This document shows, piece after piece, positions 34,968-43,344 of a DNA stretch of 64,000 nt; position 1 is the first letter of the stretch, and each line of letters opens with the position of its first letter. This stretch comes from DASYXT01 sp035934555 (GTDB taxonomy: Bacteria > Verrucomicrobiota > Verrucomicrobiia > Limisphaerales > UBA8199). Position numbers and translations under genes: made by a program. Location of the stretch: assembly GCA_035934555.1 (NCBI GenBank), contig DASYXT010000109.1, forward strand, positions 8,754 through 72,753, given 5' to 3'. The notes beneath the pieces are model-generated. The model was not told the DNA's origin, ran no database searches, and worked only from the letters and a program-made list of their open reading frames with translations.

Positions 34968-36296
34968 TCAGACCAACTCTATTTCGGGGAATTTGCGGCC
35001 CAGAACCACCTCGCTGGAGGTCTTCAGCCAGTTCTGCAGCAGCGCGGCATAGACGGAGCGGAAATCGACGGTGTACTTGATGTCGCCCTCGAACAAATCG
35101 CCGGGAGCCAGGCTCGGATAGGTGCCCAACAAACCGGCTTTGAGCTTGTTGCCGATAACGAACAGCGGGGCCGCCGCGCCGTGGTCGGTGCCGCCGCTGG
35201 CGTTTTCCGCCACCCGCCGGCCGAACTCACTGAAGGTCATTACCAACACGCGTTCGAGGTTGCCTTGGGCCTTAAGGTCGGCGACGAACGCCTGGAGGGA
35301 ATCGCCCAGCTCTTTGAACAATCGGTCCTGGGTGGCCAGTTGATTGGTGTGGGTGTCGTAGCCGCCCTGCGAGACATAAAAGACGCGGGTGGGCAGGCCG
35401 CCGCCGATGAGTTTGGCCACCAACTTGAGCGAGTTGGCGAGTTGCGAAGCGGGATAGGTCGCCTGGTTCTCACCCCGGCTGGCGATCTTGCGAATCGTAT
35501 CGGAACTGACCTGCGCATCCATCGCCGTGCGTTCAAGGAAATCCAGCATCGACCCGGAGCGCAGGCTCATGCCGCGCAGCGTCGCAATCGTGCCGCCGGA
35601 ATTTGCGTCCCGCTCGTTTTCAAAATCATTGAGCTTGCGGAACGAGACCTCGGTTTCCTGCATCTCGGCGCGGGGCTCACCCCGGGGCGGCATAAACCGG
35701 AAGTTCTGTGGGTTGTCGAGGCTGACACCGGTTGGGGCTTTGGCGGCGAATGCCTGGGGCATTTCATGGCCGATGCTCACGCCGACCGTCGGGTCGCACC
35801 CGGCGCAGGCATTGTCAAAATAGCGGCCCAGCCAGCCGTAATGCTCGAAACGGTTCGAGTCGCTGCCCGTCTGCCAAATCTCCGTCGAGCGGAAGTGCGA
35901 GCGGTTCGGGTTGGGGTAACCGGCGCCCTGCACGATCGCGAGCTGACCCCCGTCATAAAGTTCTTTCAAACCGGTGAGGTTTGGATGCAGCGCCACCTCG
36001 GCGTTCAGCTTCAGCACTTTGTCGGCCGGCAAACCGAGGCGCGGCCGGGCGCGGCGGTAGTCATCGTTGGCATACGGCACGACGGTGTTGATGCCGTCAT
36101 TGCCGCCGGCCATCTGCAGCACCACCAGGATGGTGCCATCCCGGCCGGTGGTGATTTGCGTGGCTTGATCGGCAGCCTCGGCCTGGAGCGCGGCGAAAGT
36201 GTTCGCCAAAAATGTCGGGACGGTCCAGGAGAGCGCGCCGCCCAAAACAGTCGAGCGAAGGAACTCGCGCCGGGTGTGGAAACTGGGAATCTTCAT
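34968..36296 (-). CDS. DUF1501 protein, Tat-exported
   Basis: A 442-aa protein with a twin-arginine signal (HTRREFLRSTVLGGALSW) and DUF1501 landmarks: ILVVLQMAGGNDGINTVVPY, YWGWLGRYFDN-like GWLGRYFDNAC, VLVMTFSEFGRRVAENASGG and TDHGAAAPLFVIG. The fold belongs to the alkaline phosphatase/sulfatase superfamily, but function is unproven. It is the usual partner of a DUF1800 protein, whose gene ends 27 bases upstream on the same strand; the two are almost always together in Verrucomicrobia and Planctomycetes. Confidence 0.94.
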   Translation of the reverse strand: MKIPSFHTRREFLRSTVLGGALSWTVPTFLANTFAALQAEAADQATQITTGRDGTILVVLQMAGGNDGINTVVPYANDDYRRARPRLGLPADKVLKLNAEVALHPNLTGLKELYDGGQLAIVQGAGYPNPNRSHFRSTEIWQTGSDSNRFEHYGWLGRYFDNACAGCDPTVGVSIGHEMPQAFAAKAPTGVSLDNPQNFRFMPPRGEPRAEMQETEVSFRKLNDFENERDANSGGTIATLRGMSLRSGSMLDFLERTAMDAQVSSDTIRKIASRGENQATYPASQLANSLKLVAKLIGGGLPTRVFYVSQGGYDTHTNQLATQDRLFKELGDSLQAFVADLKAQGNLERVLVMTFSEFGRRVAENASGGTDHGAAAPLFVIGNKLKAGLLGTYPSLAPGDLFEGDIKYTVDFRSVYAALLQNWLKTSSEVVLGRKFPEIELV

Positions 36297-36323
36297 AAAA
36301 TGATCTTTGTTGTCGCCTTTCGT

Positions 36324-37796
36324 CTAGGTCAGTTGGAACTCGGGGGTGCTCATAACCAAACGGATGGCGTTGCTCAGGGAGTCTTCGGTGAGTTCGGGTT
36401 GGGCGGCCAGGTACTCGTTAAGCGCCTGCTCCTGTTTGGGCTGCAGTTTGGATTGCAGCAACCGTTTCTCCAGGGCGGTCACCACCGCCGCGCGGTCGGT
36501 CCGTTCCTGTTCGGTAAATAGTTTCTCGGTATCGACACCGCCGAGGCGGCGCTGAATCCGGCGTTCGAGGTTGGGATTTGCTTGGGGTCGCTTGCCGCGC
36601 GCCATCCCTGCAAACGCCGATGCGTCACCCTGGACCAGCGTCGCGGCCTCGTTGTAGCGGGCCAGCAGCGTGTTGGTCGTAATCCAGTTCAAGCCGCCAT
36701 CCCAGCCCTTGACGTTCGGCGGGGCGAACAAGTCCTGCCCGAGGTTGCGCGTCAGGGCGAAGCAGGCCAGCGGCGGCGGCAGTTCGCGTTCGAGCATGCG
36801 CACGCTGCCCACCAGCCATTGGACCGGGCTCTTCACCTGGTTGCGCACAATCGAGGGGGCATAGAATTCCTCACTCAAAAACATCGTGCGCAGCACCGGC
36901 TTGAAACAGTCGTTCGCGCGGCGGAACTCGGCCGTCAACGCCGTCACCAGTTCCGGCGTCGGCTCGACGCCCGCGAAATAATTCCACAATTTGGCGGTGA
37001 TGAACCGTGCCGCTTGTGGCCGCGCCACGATCAGGCGCAGAAAATCCGCTCCGTCGAAATTGCCGCGCTGGCCAAAAATGATTTTCTCGCCTGTATCATG
37101 CCAGATTGGGCGCTCGATAAATTCTTGGTTCAGGCGGTCGTACGACCAGCCCGTCAGCGCACGCGCCCCCTCGGTCACGTCCTTTTCAGTGTAATGCCCT
37201 TCGCCCAGTGCGAACAGTTCCATCACCTCGCGCGCAAAATTCTCGTTTGGGTGTTGCTTGCGGCTTTGCGCCTGGTCCAGCCACACGAGCATCGCCGGGT
37301 CTTTTCCCACCTCGATGAGGAAAGGACCCCATTCGCCCATCGCCATGCGGCGGAACAGCTCGTTCTGGCGCCACATCAAATAGGCGTCACGAACCTTGGT
37401 CATGCTGGTGGCGAAATGGCCGTGCCAAAACAAAACCAGCTTTTCCTGCAATGGCCGCGGGCCTTTGGCCATCCGTTGCAGCCACCACGCCTTCAGTTCC
37501 AGAAACCGCTGGCGCTGCTGCCGCTGTTCCTCCTGAAAAACTTTCCGCCGCTCGTCCGGCGGCAACTGCCGCGCCGCACGGTAACGCTCGGCGCGCGTGG
37601 GGTCGGGAACCGCCCACTCCGGCGCGGGCGTGGGGTCGGGCACGCCTTGGTAATCCACGAACCGGGCGACGGCGCGTTCCAGGCCCACGGAGGCCAATTG
37701 TTCGATTTCAGCCGGCGTTCCGCCGAACCCGGCCCGGTTCATCAGGTGCGCCGCCGCTGCGTACCCCCATTTGCTTCCAGCCAAGGTCTGCAACAT
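36324..37796 (-). CDS. DUF1800 domain protein
   Basis: A 490-aa protein with the DUF1800 pattern: AAHLMNRAGFGGTPAEIEQL, KLVLFWHGHFATSMTKV, HPNENFAREVMELFALGEGH, YTEKDVTEGARALTGWSYD, GQRGNFDGADFLRLIVARP, NVKGWDGGLNWITTNTLLAR. The FWHGHF and NENFAREVMELF blocks are diagnostic. Function is unknown; it is likely exported or envelope-linked with the DUF1501 partner. The ATG at 37796 (MLQTLAGSKWGYAAAAH) is preferred to 37823. First gene of a two-gene unit. Confidence 0.93.
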   Translation of the reverse strand: MLQTLAGSKWGYAAAAHLMNRAGFGGTPAEIEQLASVGLERAVARFVDYQGVPDPTPAPEWAVPDPTRAERYRAARQLPPDERRKVFQEEQRQQRQRFLELKAWWLQRMAKGPRPLQEKLVLFWHGHFATSMTKVRDAYLMWRQNELFRRMAMGEWGPFLIEVGKDPAMLVWLDQAQSRKQHPNENFAREVMELFALGEGHYTEKDVTEGARALTGWSYDRLNQEFIERPIWHDTGEKIIFGQRGNFDGADFLRLIVARPQAARFITAKLWNYFAGVEPTPELVTALTAEFRRANDCFKPVLRTMFLSEEFYAPSIVRNQVKSPVQWLVGSVRMLERELPPPLACFALTRNLGQDLFAPPNVKGWDGGLNWITTNTLLARYNEAATLVQGDASAFAGMARGKRPQANPNLERRIQRRLGGVDTEKLFTEQERTDRAAVVTALEKRLLQSKLQPKQEQALNEYLAAQPELTEDSLSNAIRLVMSTPEFQLT

Positions 37797-38190
37797 ACCA
37801 GAATAAAAGACGTTAACGGGCAACAGAAGGTTTCATCATGCCGCGGCCCTTTGGGGCCACCGCCACTGCTCGGCATGGCCGTCCACGAAGGTGAATTCTG
37901 CCCTTCCACCGGCCCAGTGGCCGCGTTCACCGCGAAGCAGCCGTCATCAATGCCGCTCCGGTTGCCATAGCCACTCAGGTCCTTGGGGACTCCCGATGCT
38001 CAAAGCGGGTTTGCGCGAAGTGGGCGCAGGCGTCGCTCACCCCTCCTGGCTGATGCCTGCACAAAATGAGCAGAGCCTCCCGGCGTCGGCTGCTGCGGTT
38101 GCCGCAAAGTCGGTGTTTTTTTGCAAGACCCCCAATCCCAACCGTATCCCTAATGAATACGATTAGTAACGACCCATCCTTTAAGATGCT
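37797..38190. other. Divergent intergenic region, nothing recognised
   Basis: About 390 bases between the DUF1800 gene (minus) and the repeat-protein gene (plus). It should hold both promoters. I see no strong -35/-10 pair, palindrome or repeat, and no frame with family features. Confidence 0.4.
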
Positions 38191-39927
38191 ATGAAGAACA
38201 TTTGGCCTTGTTTCCTCGCGCTGACCCTGGCCGCTGCCCCCGGTTCGGCGGCCGCCCAGGGTACCGCCTTCACTTATCAGGGGCAGCTCAACGATGGCGG
38301 CAATCCCGCCAACGGCCTGTACGATCTGACGTTCCAGCTCTGGAACGACGCCACGGCCGGCAGCCAGGTCGGCAGCACTCTCACCGATACGGCCGTCGGC
38401 GTCACCAACGGATTGTTTGCGGTGTCGCTGGATTTCGGCGGGGTTTTTGATGGGACCACTCTGTGGCTGCAGATCGGCGCGCGAACCAACGGCGCGGCCG
38501 TTTTTTCCACACTCAGCCCGCGCCAGCAACTGACGCCCCAGCCGTATGCGATTTACAGCGAGAATGCCGGGCTGGCCAACACGATTGCCAACGGGGCCGT
38601 GTCGGTGTCGCAACTGAACACTCCCGGCGCGCCAACGAGCGGCCAGATTCTCGGCTACAACGGCAGCAGCCTGGCCTGGATGAACCCCGCTTTGGCTCCT
38701 TTGGGCTGGAACCTCATCGGGAATGCCGGAATCACGCCCGGCGTCGATTTCCTGGGCACGACCGACAACAACCCCTTGGACTTGCGGGCGAACAACACGC
38801 GCGGCCTGGAACTCGCCTTTGCCAGCCGGACCCTCGGCGGGATTACTTACATTTTTGGCAATGACAGCACGATGAACGTTATCGGCGGTTACTCCATTAA
38901 CTCGGTTCTGAACAGCGCTATCGGCGCGACGATTGCCGGAGGTGGGTATAGCTTCTTTTCCATCGCCAGCGGCGAATCGGATTTTCCCAATACCGTCACC
39001 AACGACTTCGGCACCATCGGCGGCGGGGCTGCCAATACCACCGGCGGCTATTACGCAACGGTTCCCGGCGGCTATAGCAATCGCGCCTTCGGTGATTACA
39101 GCTTTGTGGCGGGCCGCTCGGCTGTGTCCACTCAGCCCGGTTCCTTTGTCTTTGCGGATTCGCAAGGCGGAGATTTTGTTTCCCTGTTGCCCAATGAAAT
39201 GGCCTTGCGCCTGGACAACGGCATCTATATGGCCAGCCAGCGCGGCATCCGGTTGGACGCTGAGAATAGCCCGCTGATCACGCGCGCCTGGGACCCGTTC
39301 AACAGCGGAACACCCAATGGCAAAGATTTTTGCGGCCGCTGGGGCTTGTTCATGGAGCCAGGCTCGCTCACGCTGGGCATTCCTAATACCGATGTGCCGG
39401 GCGGTTACCGGCAGATGGAAGTGGCGCGCTACAACCCCGACGGCACCCGGGATACGCTGCTTTCGGTCGGCAACAACGGCGTTACGACCGTTAAGGTGCT
39501 GACGATCACCGGCGGCGCGGATGTGGCCGAACCCTTCGAGCTCGCCGAGGCGTCGATTCCCAAAGGCGCGGTCGTGGTCATCGACGAAGACCACCCGGGC
39601 CGGCTGAAGCTCGCCACCACCCCTTACGACACCCATGTCGCCGGCATCGTCAGTGGCGCCAACGGCATCAATCCCGGCCTGGCCTTGCATCAGAACGGGG
39701 CGCTCGACGCCGGCCAAAACGTCGCGCTCACCGGCCGCGTTTACGCGCTGGCCGATGCCTCCACCGCCCCGATCCGGCCGGGGGATCTGCTGACCACTTC
39801 GAGCGTCCCCGGGCATGCCATGGGCGCCGTGGATCATGCCCGCGCGCAAGGCGCTATCATCGGCAAGGCCATGACCCGCCTCGAGCATGGGCAAGGCCTG
39901 GTCCTGGTCCTGGTCTCACTGCAATGA
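38191..39927 (+). CDS. Secreted repeat protein with YadA-head-like motifs
   Basis: A 578-aa protein: signal peptide (CFLALTLAAAPGSAAAQG), then FTYQGQLNDGGNPANGLYDL (a common opening of Verrucomicrobial surface proteins), a middle region with glycine-rich left-handed beta-roll motifs (TIGGGAANTTGGYYATVPGG followed by YSNRAFGDYSFVAGRSA) resembling trimeric autotransporter head repeats, and a C-terminal block DVAEPFELAEASIPKGAVVV with THVAGIVSGANGINPGL. It is probably exported to the surface. There is no obvious membrane anchor. The function might be adhesion; this is inferred from the repeat type only. The next gene starts 59 bases downstream. Confidence 0.8.
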   Translation: MKNIWPCFLALTLAAAPGSAAAQGTAFTYQGQLNDGGNPANGLYDLTFQLWNDATAGSQVGSTLTDTAVGVTNGLFAVSLDFGGVFDGTTLWLQIGARTNGAAVFSTLSPRQQLTPQPYAIYSENAGLANTIANGAVSVSQLNTPGAPTSGQILGYNGSSLAWMNPALAPLGWNLIGNAGITPGVDFLGTTDNNPLDLRANNTRGLELAFASRTLGGITYIFGNDSTMNVIGGYSINSVLNSAIGATIAGGGYSFFSIASGESDFPNTVTNDFGTIGGGAANTTGGYYATVPGGYSNRAFGDYSFVAGRSAVSTQPGSFVFADSQGGDFVSLLPNEMALRLDNGIYMASQRGIRLDAENSPLITRAWDPFNSGTPNGKDFCGRWGLFMEPGSLTLGIPNTDVPGGYRQMEVARYNPDGTRDTLLSVGNNGVTTVKVLTITGGADVAEPFELAEASIPKGAVVVIDEDHPGRLKLATTPYDTHVAGIVSGANGINPGLALHQNGALDAGQNVALTGRVYALADASTAPIRPGDLLTTSSVPGHAMGAVDHARAQGAIIGKAMTRLEHGQGLVLVLVSLQ

Positions 39928-39986
39928 CTGGCGGCAGTCCAAGCGGCCAACTCCACTCGTCAAAACACATGCGCAAAGGAAATGTC

Positions 39987-41714
39987 ATGAAACGCCGGTT
40001 CTTCTGTTGCCTGAGTCTCCTCCGGGCTGGCAGTTCAATCATCGGCCTGGTGGCTCTTTTGAGTTCACCCGCAGCCAGCGCGGTCGGTTTTTGGACTCCG
40101 CTGACCAGCACCGCCCCGGACTCGGTCGAGCTCATGTTGCTGCTGCCCGATGGGACAGTCATGGGCGCCAACAACCCTTCCGACATCACCGGCGCGATTG
40201 GTAGCAAGTGGTACCGCCTCACCCCGGATAATCACGGCAGTTATATCAACGGAACCTGGACGACGCGAACTGCCGCCAGCTACTCGCGCTTGTTCTATTC
40301 CAGCGAGATCCTCCAGGACGGCCGGGTCTTCGTCGCCGGCGGTGAATATGGCACCGGTGGCAGCACCGCTGAAATCTATGATCCGGTAGCCGATTCCTGG
40401 ACCACGCTCCCTTCTTCAGGCCAAACCTTCAAAGATTCAAATTCCAAAGTTCGGCCCGACGGCACTGTCCTGGTCGCACCCGTCAATCCCACCACGACTC
40501 GCGGCACGGTGATCTATGACCCGGTCGCCAACTCCTGGTCGGCGGGGCCGGCCACCCGCGTCACCCAGGACGAGACCTGTTGGGTCAAATTGCCCGACGG
40601 CAGCATTCTCACCGCGGATCCCGATAACGTGAATTCAGAGCGCTACATCCCTTCCTCGAACCTTTGGGTCGCCGACGCCGCCGTCCCGGTCAGCCTTTAT
40701 GCCAATCTCCCTGGGTATATCGGCGAAACCGGCCCCGCCTTTTTGCTCCCGGACGGACGCGCCTTTTTCATCGGCGGCGCCGGGCACACCGCCTTCTACA
40801 CTCCTTCTGGAAATAATAACCCCGGCACCTGGACGGCGGGCCCCGACATTCCCAATGGCCTGGTTGCCGCCGACGCACCCGGCGCCATGATGCCCAACGG
40901 CAAGATCCTTTGTGCGGTCGCCCCCGCGCCATACGTGGACGGCGGCGGCAACCTCCAGTTCCCGACCCCGACCAGCTTCTTTGAATTTGATCCCGTCGCC
41001 AATACTTTCACCCAGGTCAACAGCCCCAGCGGCGGCCTCACCGACAACATCCCATCATACCTGGCGACGATGCTCGATCTGCCTGACGGCACCGTCCTCT
41101 ACAGCCATGTCGAGCAAGGAAACCTCTTCTATTCTCCATTTGGGAGCCAGCTTTACGCGTACACTCCGGATGGCGTGCCCGTCCCCTCGGGTAAACCAAC
41201 CATCACGGGGATTTCCCTTAACAATGATGGCTCTTATCATCTGACCGGCCTCGGCTTGAACGGGATTTCCGAAGGCGCCGCTTATGGCGACGACGCCCAG
41301 ATGAACACCGACTTTCCCCTGGTGCGGTTGACCGACGGCAGCGGCAATATCTATTACGCCCGAACCTACAACTGGAGCAGCACGGGTGTCATGACCGGAA
41401 ACAGCCCGGTTTCTACGGAATTCATCCTGCCCGCCTTCCTCCCCGCCGGGCCGTACAGCCTCTCTGTCGTTGCCAATGGCATCGCCTCCGATCCCGTTTC
41501 CTTCAACGGCCCCATTTATGTCGAATTCGGTTACGCCGGGTTCCAATTCGGCACCATGGCCTTCCCCTTCGGGACCATGGCGTTGGGGGTGGCGAATGTG
41601 CCCCTGGGCGGGGAAATCATCCTCGAAGGTGGCGGCTCCAGCAGCGAAACCATGACCATCTCAAAACCCATGACCCTCACGGCCATTGGCGCTCCCAGCA
41701 CGATCGGGCAGTAA
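39987..41714 (+). CDS. Secreted kelch-repeat (galactose-oxidase-like) protein
   Basis: A 575-aa protein with a signal peptide (IIGLVALLSSPAASAVGF) and kelch-type blades: LFYSSEILQDGRVFVAGGEY, STAEIYDPVADSWTTLP, GTVIYDPVANSWSAGP, AFLLPDGRAFFIGGAG, ATMLDLPDGTVLYSHVEQGN. After the propeller comes an IPT/Ig-like domain (KPTITGISLNNDGSYHLTGL) and a Gly/Ser-rich C-terminus ending APSTIGQ. The start at 39987 has AAAGGA 6 bases upstream and leads straight into the signal peptide. Galactose oxidase copper ligands are not evident, so no enzyme activity is claimed. Part of a run of three same-strand secreted proteins. Confidence 0.82.
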   Translation: MKRRFFCCLSLLRAGSSIIGLVALLSSPAASAVGFWTPLTSTAPDSVELMLLLPDGTVMGANNPSDITGAIGSKWYRLTPDNHGSYINGTWTTRTAASYSRLFYSSEILQDGRVFVAGGEYGTGGSTAEIYDPVADSWTTLPSSGQTFKDSNSKVRPDGTVLVAPVNPTTTRGTVIYDPVANSWSAGPATRVTQDETCWVKLPDGSILTADPDNVNSERYIPSSNLWVADAAVPVSLYANLPGYIGETGPAFLLPDGRAFFIGGAGHTAFYTPSGNNNPGTWTAGPDIPNGLVAADAPGAMMPNGKILCAVAPAPYVDGGGNLQFPTPTSFFEFDPVANTFTQVNSPSGGLTDNIPSYLATMLDLPDGTVLYSHVEQGNLFYSPFGSQLYAYTPDGVPVPSGKPTITGISLNNDGSYHLTGLGLNGISEGAAYGDDAQMNTDFPLVRLTDGSGNIYYARTYNWSSTGVMTGNSPVSTEFILPAFLPAGPYSLSVVANGIASDPVSFNGPIYVEFGYAGFQFGTMAFPFGTMALGVANVPLGGEIILEGGGSSSETMTISKPMTLTAIGAPSTIGQ

Positions 41715-41733
41715 ACCATTCACCTTGCGTCCT

Positions 41734-42186
41734 ATGACACCAAAACTTCGCTCGCTCGCACTGGTGCTCGCAATGATCCTGTTGCCCGCGCCTTTGCCGG
41801 CCCAGAGCCTCACCATCAATTGGCACAAAGTGGCTGGCGGCGGCGGCGCCGGCGCCAATGGCCGCTTCTCCCTCAACGGCACCAGCGGTCAACCGGATGC
41901 CGGGATGATGAGTGGCGGCCCGTTCTCTCTAACTGGCGGGTTTTGGGGCGTGTTGGCGGCTGTGCCCACGCCCGGCGCCCCCTGGTTGACCATCACGCGA
42001 ACCGCGACTAATAGCGTCGTGATTTCGTGGCCCTCCCCTTCCACCGGCTTTGTCCTGCAGCAAAGTTCCAACCTGGCTCCCGCCCTGTGGAATAATATCC
42101 CTCAAATCCCAGCCGATAATGGCACCATCAAGACAGTTGTCATCAGTCAGCCTTCGGGGAACTTTTTCTTCAGGTTGATGCATTGA
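41734..42186 (+). CDS. Small secreted protein of a Verrucomicrobial type
   Basis: A 150-aa protein with a signal peptide (LALVLAMILLPAPLPAQS), the pattern NWHKVAGGGGAGANGRFSLN, GTSGQPDAGMMSGGPFSLTG and GFW, then a fibronectin-like segment ending in VLQQSSNLAPALWNNIPQIP and GNFFFRLMH. The 'GGG..S.G.Y.L.GTIGQPDAG.MSGG.Y.L.GGFW' module and the 'W...P....G..FFRL' ending recur in secreted proteins of this phylum, with unknown function. The start at 41734 begins the signal peptide and lies 19 bases after the kelch gene stop. Confidence 0.75.
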   Translation: MTPKLRSLALVLAMILLPAPLPAQSLTINWHKVAGGGGAGANGRFSLNGTSGQPDAGMMSGGPFSLTGGFWGVLAAVPTPGAPWLTITRTATNSVVISWPSPSTGFVLQQSSNLAPALWNNIPQIPADNGTIKTVVISQPSGNFFFRLMH

Positions 42187-42209
42187 TCGCCCAGTGACGA
42201 AGTAGAGAA

Positions 42210-42317
42210 CTACGGACGGGTCACCTTGCGCACACGGCTGCTCCAAAAATCACCCATGAACAGATTGGTGGACCAGGCGTAGCCGTCTTCCATAAGCACG
42301 CAGGCAGCGACTCCAAC
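42210..42317 (-). pseudogene. Remnant of an NHL-repeat gene 3' end
   Basis: The minus strand reads STNLFMGDFWSSRVRKVTRP then a stop, matching the last NHL blade of the large protein that follows (NLFIGDFWSSRVRKITNPG at its C-terminus). At DNA level the 43520-43555 region and 42226-42261 share CACGGCTGCTCCAAAAATCA with flanking identity. Only this last blade remains, so it is the tail of a lost paralogue. Confidence 0.8.
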
Positions 42318-42410
42318 GCCATGACCATCACCGCCATCGGCGCTCCCAGCACCATCGGGCACTAATCCATCCATCTTGCGCGCTGTAATACCAACACGGC
42401 GCTTGAGACT
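42304..42410 (+). pseudogene. Decayed duplicate of the kelch/small-protein junction
   Basis: The segment reads MTITAIGAPSTIGH then a stop, matching the end of the kelch protein (MTLTAIGAPSTIGQ stop). The similarity goes on past the stop: CATCTTGCGCGCTGTAATAC parallels CACCTTGCGTCCTATGACAC at the start of the small secreted gene. So it copies the 3' end of one gene and the 5' edge of the next, with the ATG lost. Confidence 0.8.
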
Positions 42411-42439
42411 GCCTCCGCCAGCCTCAATATCAGGGTGCT

Positions 42440-42540
42440 AGCGGGATGTTAGCGGAGCGAGACGGCGGGGGGACGACGGGGGGACGTTAGGACGACGTTG
42501 GGACGACGGTGGGACGACGGTGGGACGACGTTGGCGGAGC
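42440..42540. repeat. GGGACGACG short tandem repeats
   Basis: About eight imperfect units of the form GGGACGACGGT run across this stretch just downstream of the decayed duplicates. No gene is readable through it. Such GC-rich short tandem repeats mark recombination-prone spacers. Confidence 0.75.
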
Positions 42541-42651
42541 GGTGATTGGGGCGCGCGACTACGCACTTAAAATGCTTGTCAAGAAGGGGTTGGATGGTCT
42601 GGGTATGGGGCGAATCCTGCACCAGAGCTTAGTCACGCGCACCGGGCTTGA

Positions 42652-43296
42652 CTATTGTTGGTCCAAACGAAAGAACAAGTTGCCCGCTGGCGAAGGCAGG
42701 GTAATGGAATTGTTTGTGCCGTCATTAGAGAGTGTGGCGGTGCACGGTGTCCAATTGGTTGGGGTCAAATCCGAGTTTTGCTGCAAAGTCCAGCCCAGGA
42801 AAGGACTGTTCCAATAGGGCCAGGACACGGCTAGCGCATTGCTGGAATTGGCAAGGCTCAAGGACGGTATCGGGGTGCCCATAAACCCGTATTGATGGAT
42901 TAGGTCTGGGAAATAGCGCCCGACAACCGTGCTGCCATAAATGCCTTGGGGTACCGTACCGTAAACGCCCGGTGCGGCGTGCGGGTCGTCGAGCGTAGTC
43001 CATGCCCCGCTTATCATGTTGGTCAAAAACCCGTGCCGGTTACCACCACCGTCATAAAAAACCCCGGTCACGTTATAGTCTGAGAGGCTGCCCCCGTGCT
43101 TAAGGCGGCGCTTGCGACGCGCATTTTCGACCAGAATCCGCCGCATGGCTTCGGCGGCAGCCATGAAGAAATGATTACGCGAATTCCACTGCTGATTCTG
43201 GTTACCAGTGATGCGGAGCCAGGCTTCGTGCAGCCGGGCACCGAGATCAGGGCAGCCTGCAGTGGGAATTGGAAAGAACTCTGGCCAAAGCGACAA
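42652..43296 (-). pseudogene. Chimeric ORF: ECF sigma fragment joined to HAF-repeat protein end
   Basis: One open frame of 214 codons joins two unrelated parts. Residues about 22-70 (43233-43084) read LHEAWLRITGNQNQQWNSRN then HFFMAAAEAMRRILVENARR, the region 2-3 segment of an ECF sigma factor, close to the intact one at 52.2-52.8 kb (HEAWLRLSG...NREHFFRAAAEAMRRILVD). Residues from about 74 read NVTGVFYDGGGNRHGFLTN and TTLDDPHAAPGVYGTVPQGI, a HAF-repeat surface protein, and end GWTLQQNSDLTPTNW...GNLFFRL like the small secreted protein nearby. Sigma region 4, the first 100 residues of the sigma and the HAF signal peptide are missing. It is probably a deletion junction, not a working gene. Confidence 0.75.
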
Positions 43297-43344
43297 AGGG
43301 CTGCCGCCTTTTTGGTGACGAGGCGCGCGCTCTTCATTTGAGCA

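Noticed and set aside
34854..36521. Plus-strand open frame of 555 codons opposite DUF1501
   Set aside because: Antisense shadow; the minus frame carries a Tat signal and DUF1501 motifs.
37975..39894. Long minus-strand open frame of 639 codons opposite the YadA-like gene
   Set aside because: It has no signal, domain or family pattern and is an antisense shadow in high-GC sequence; the plus-strand gene has a signal peptide and recognisable repeats.
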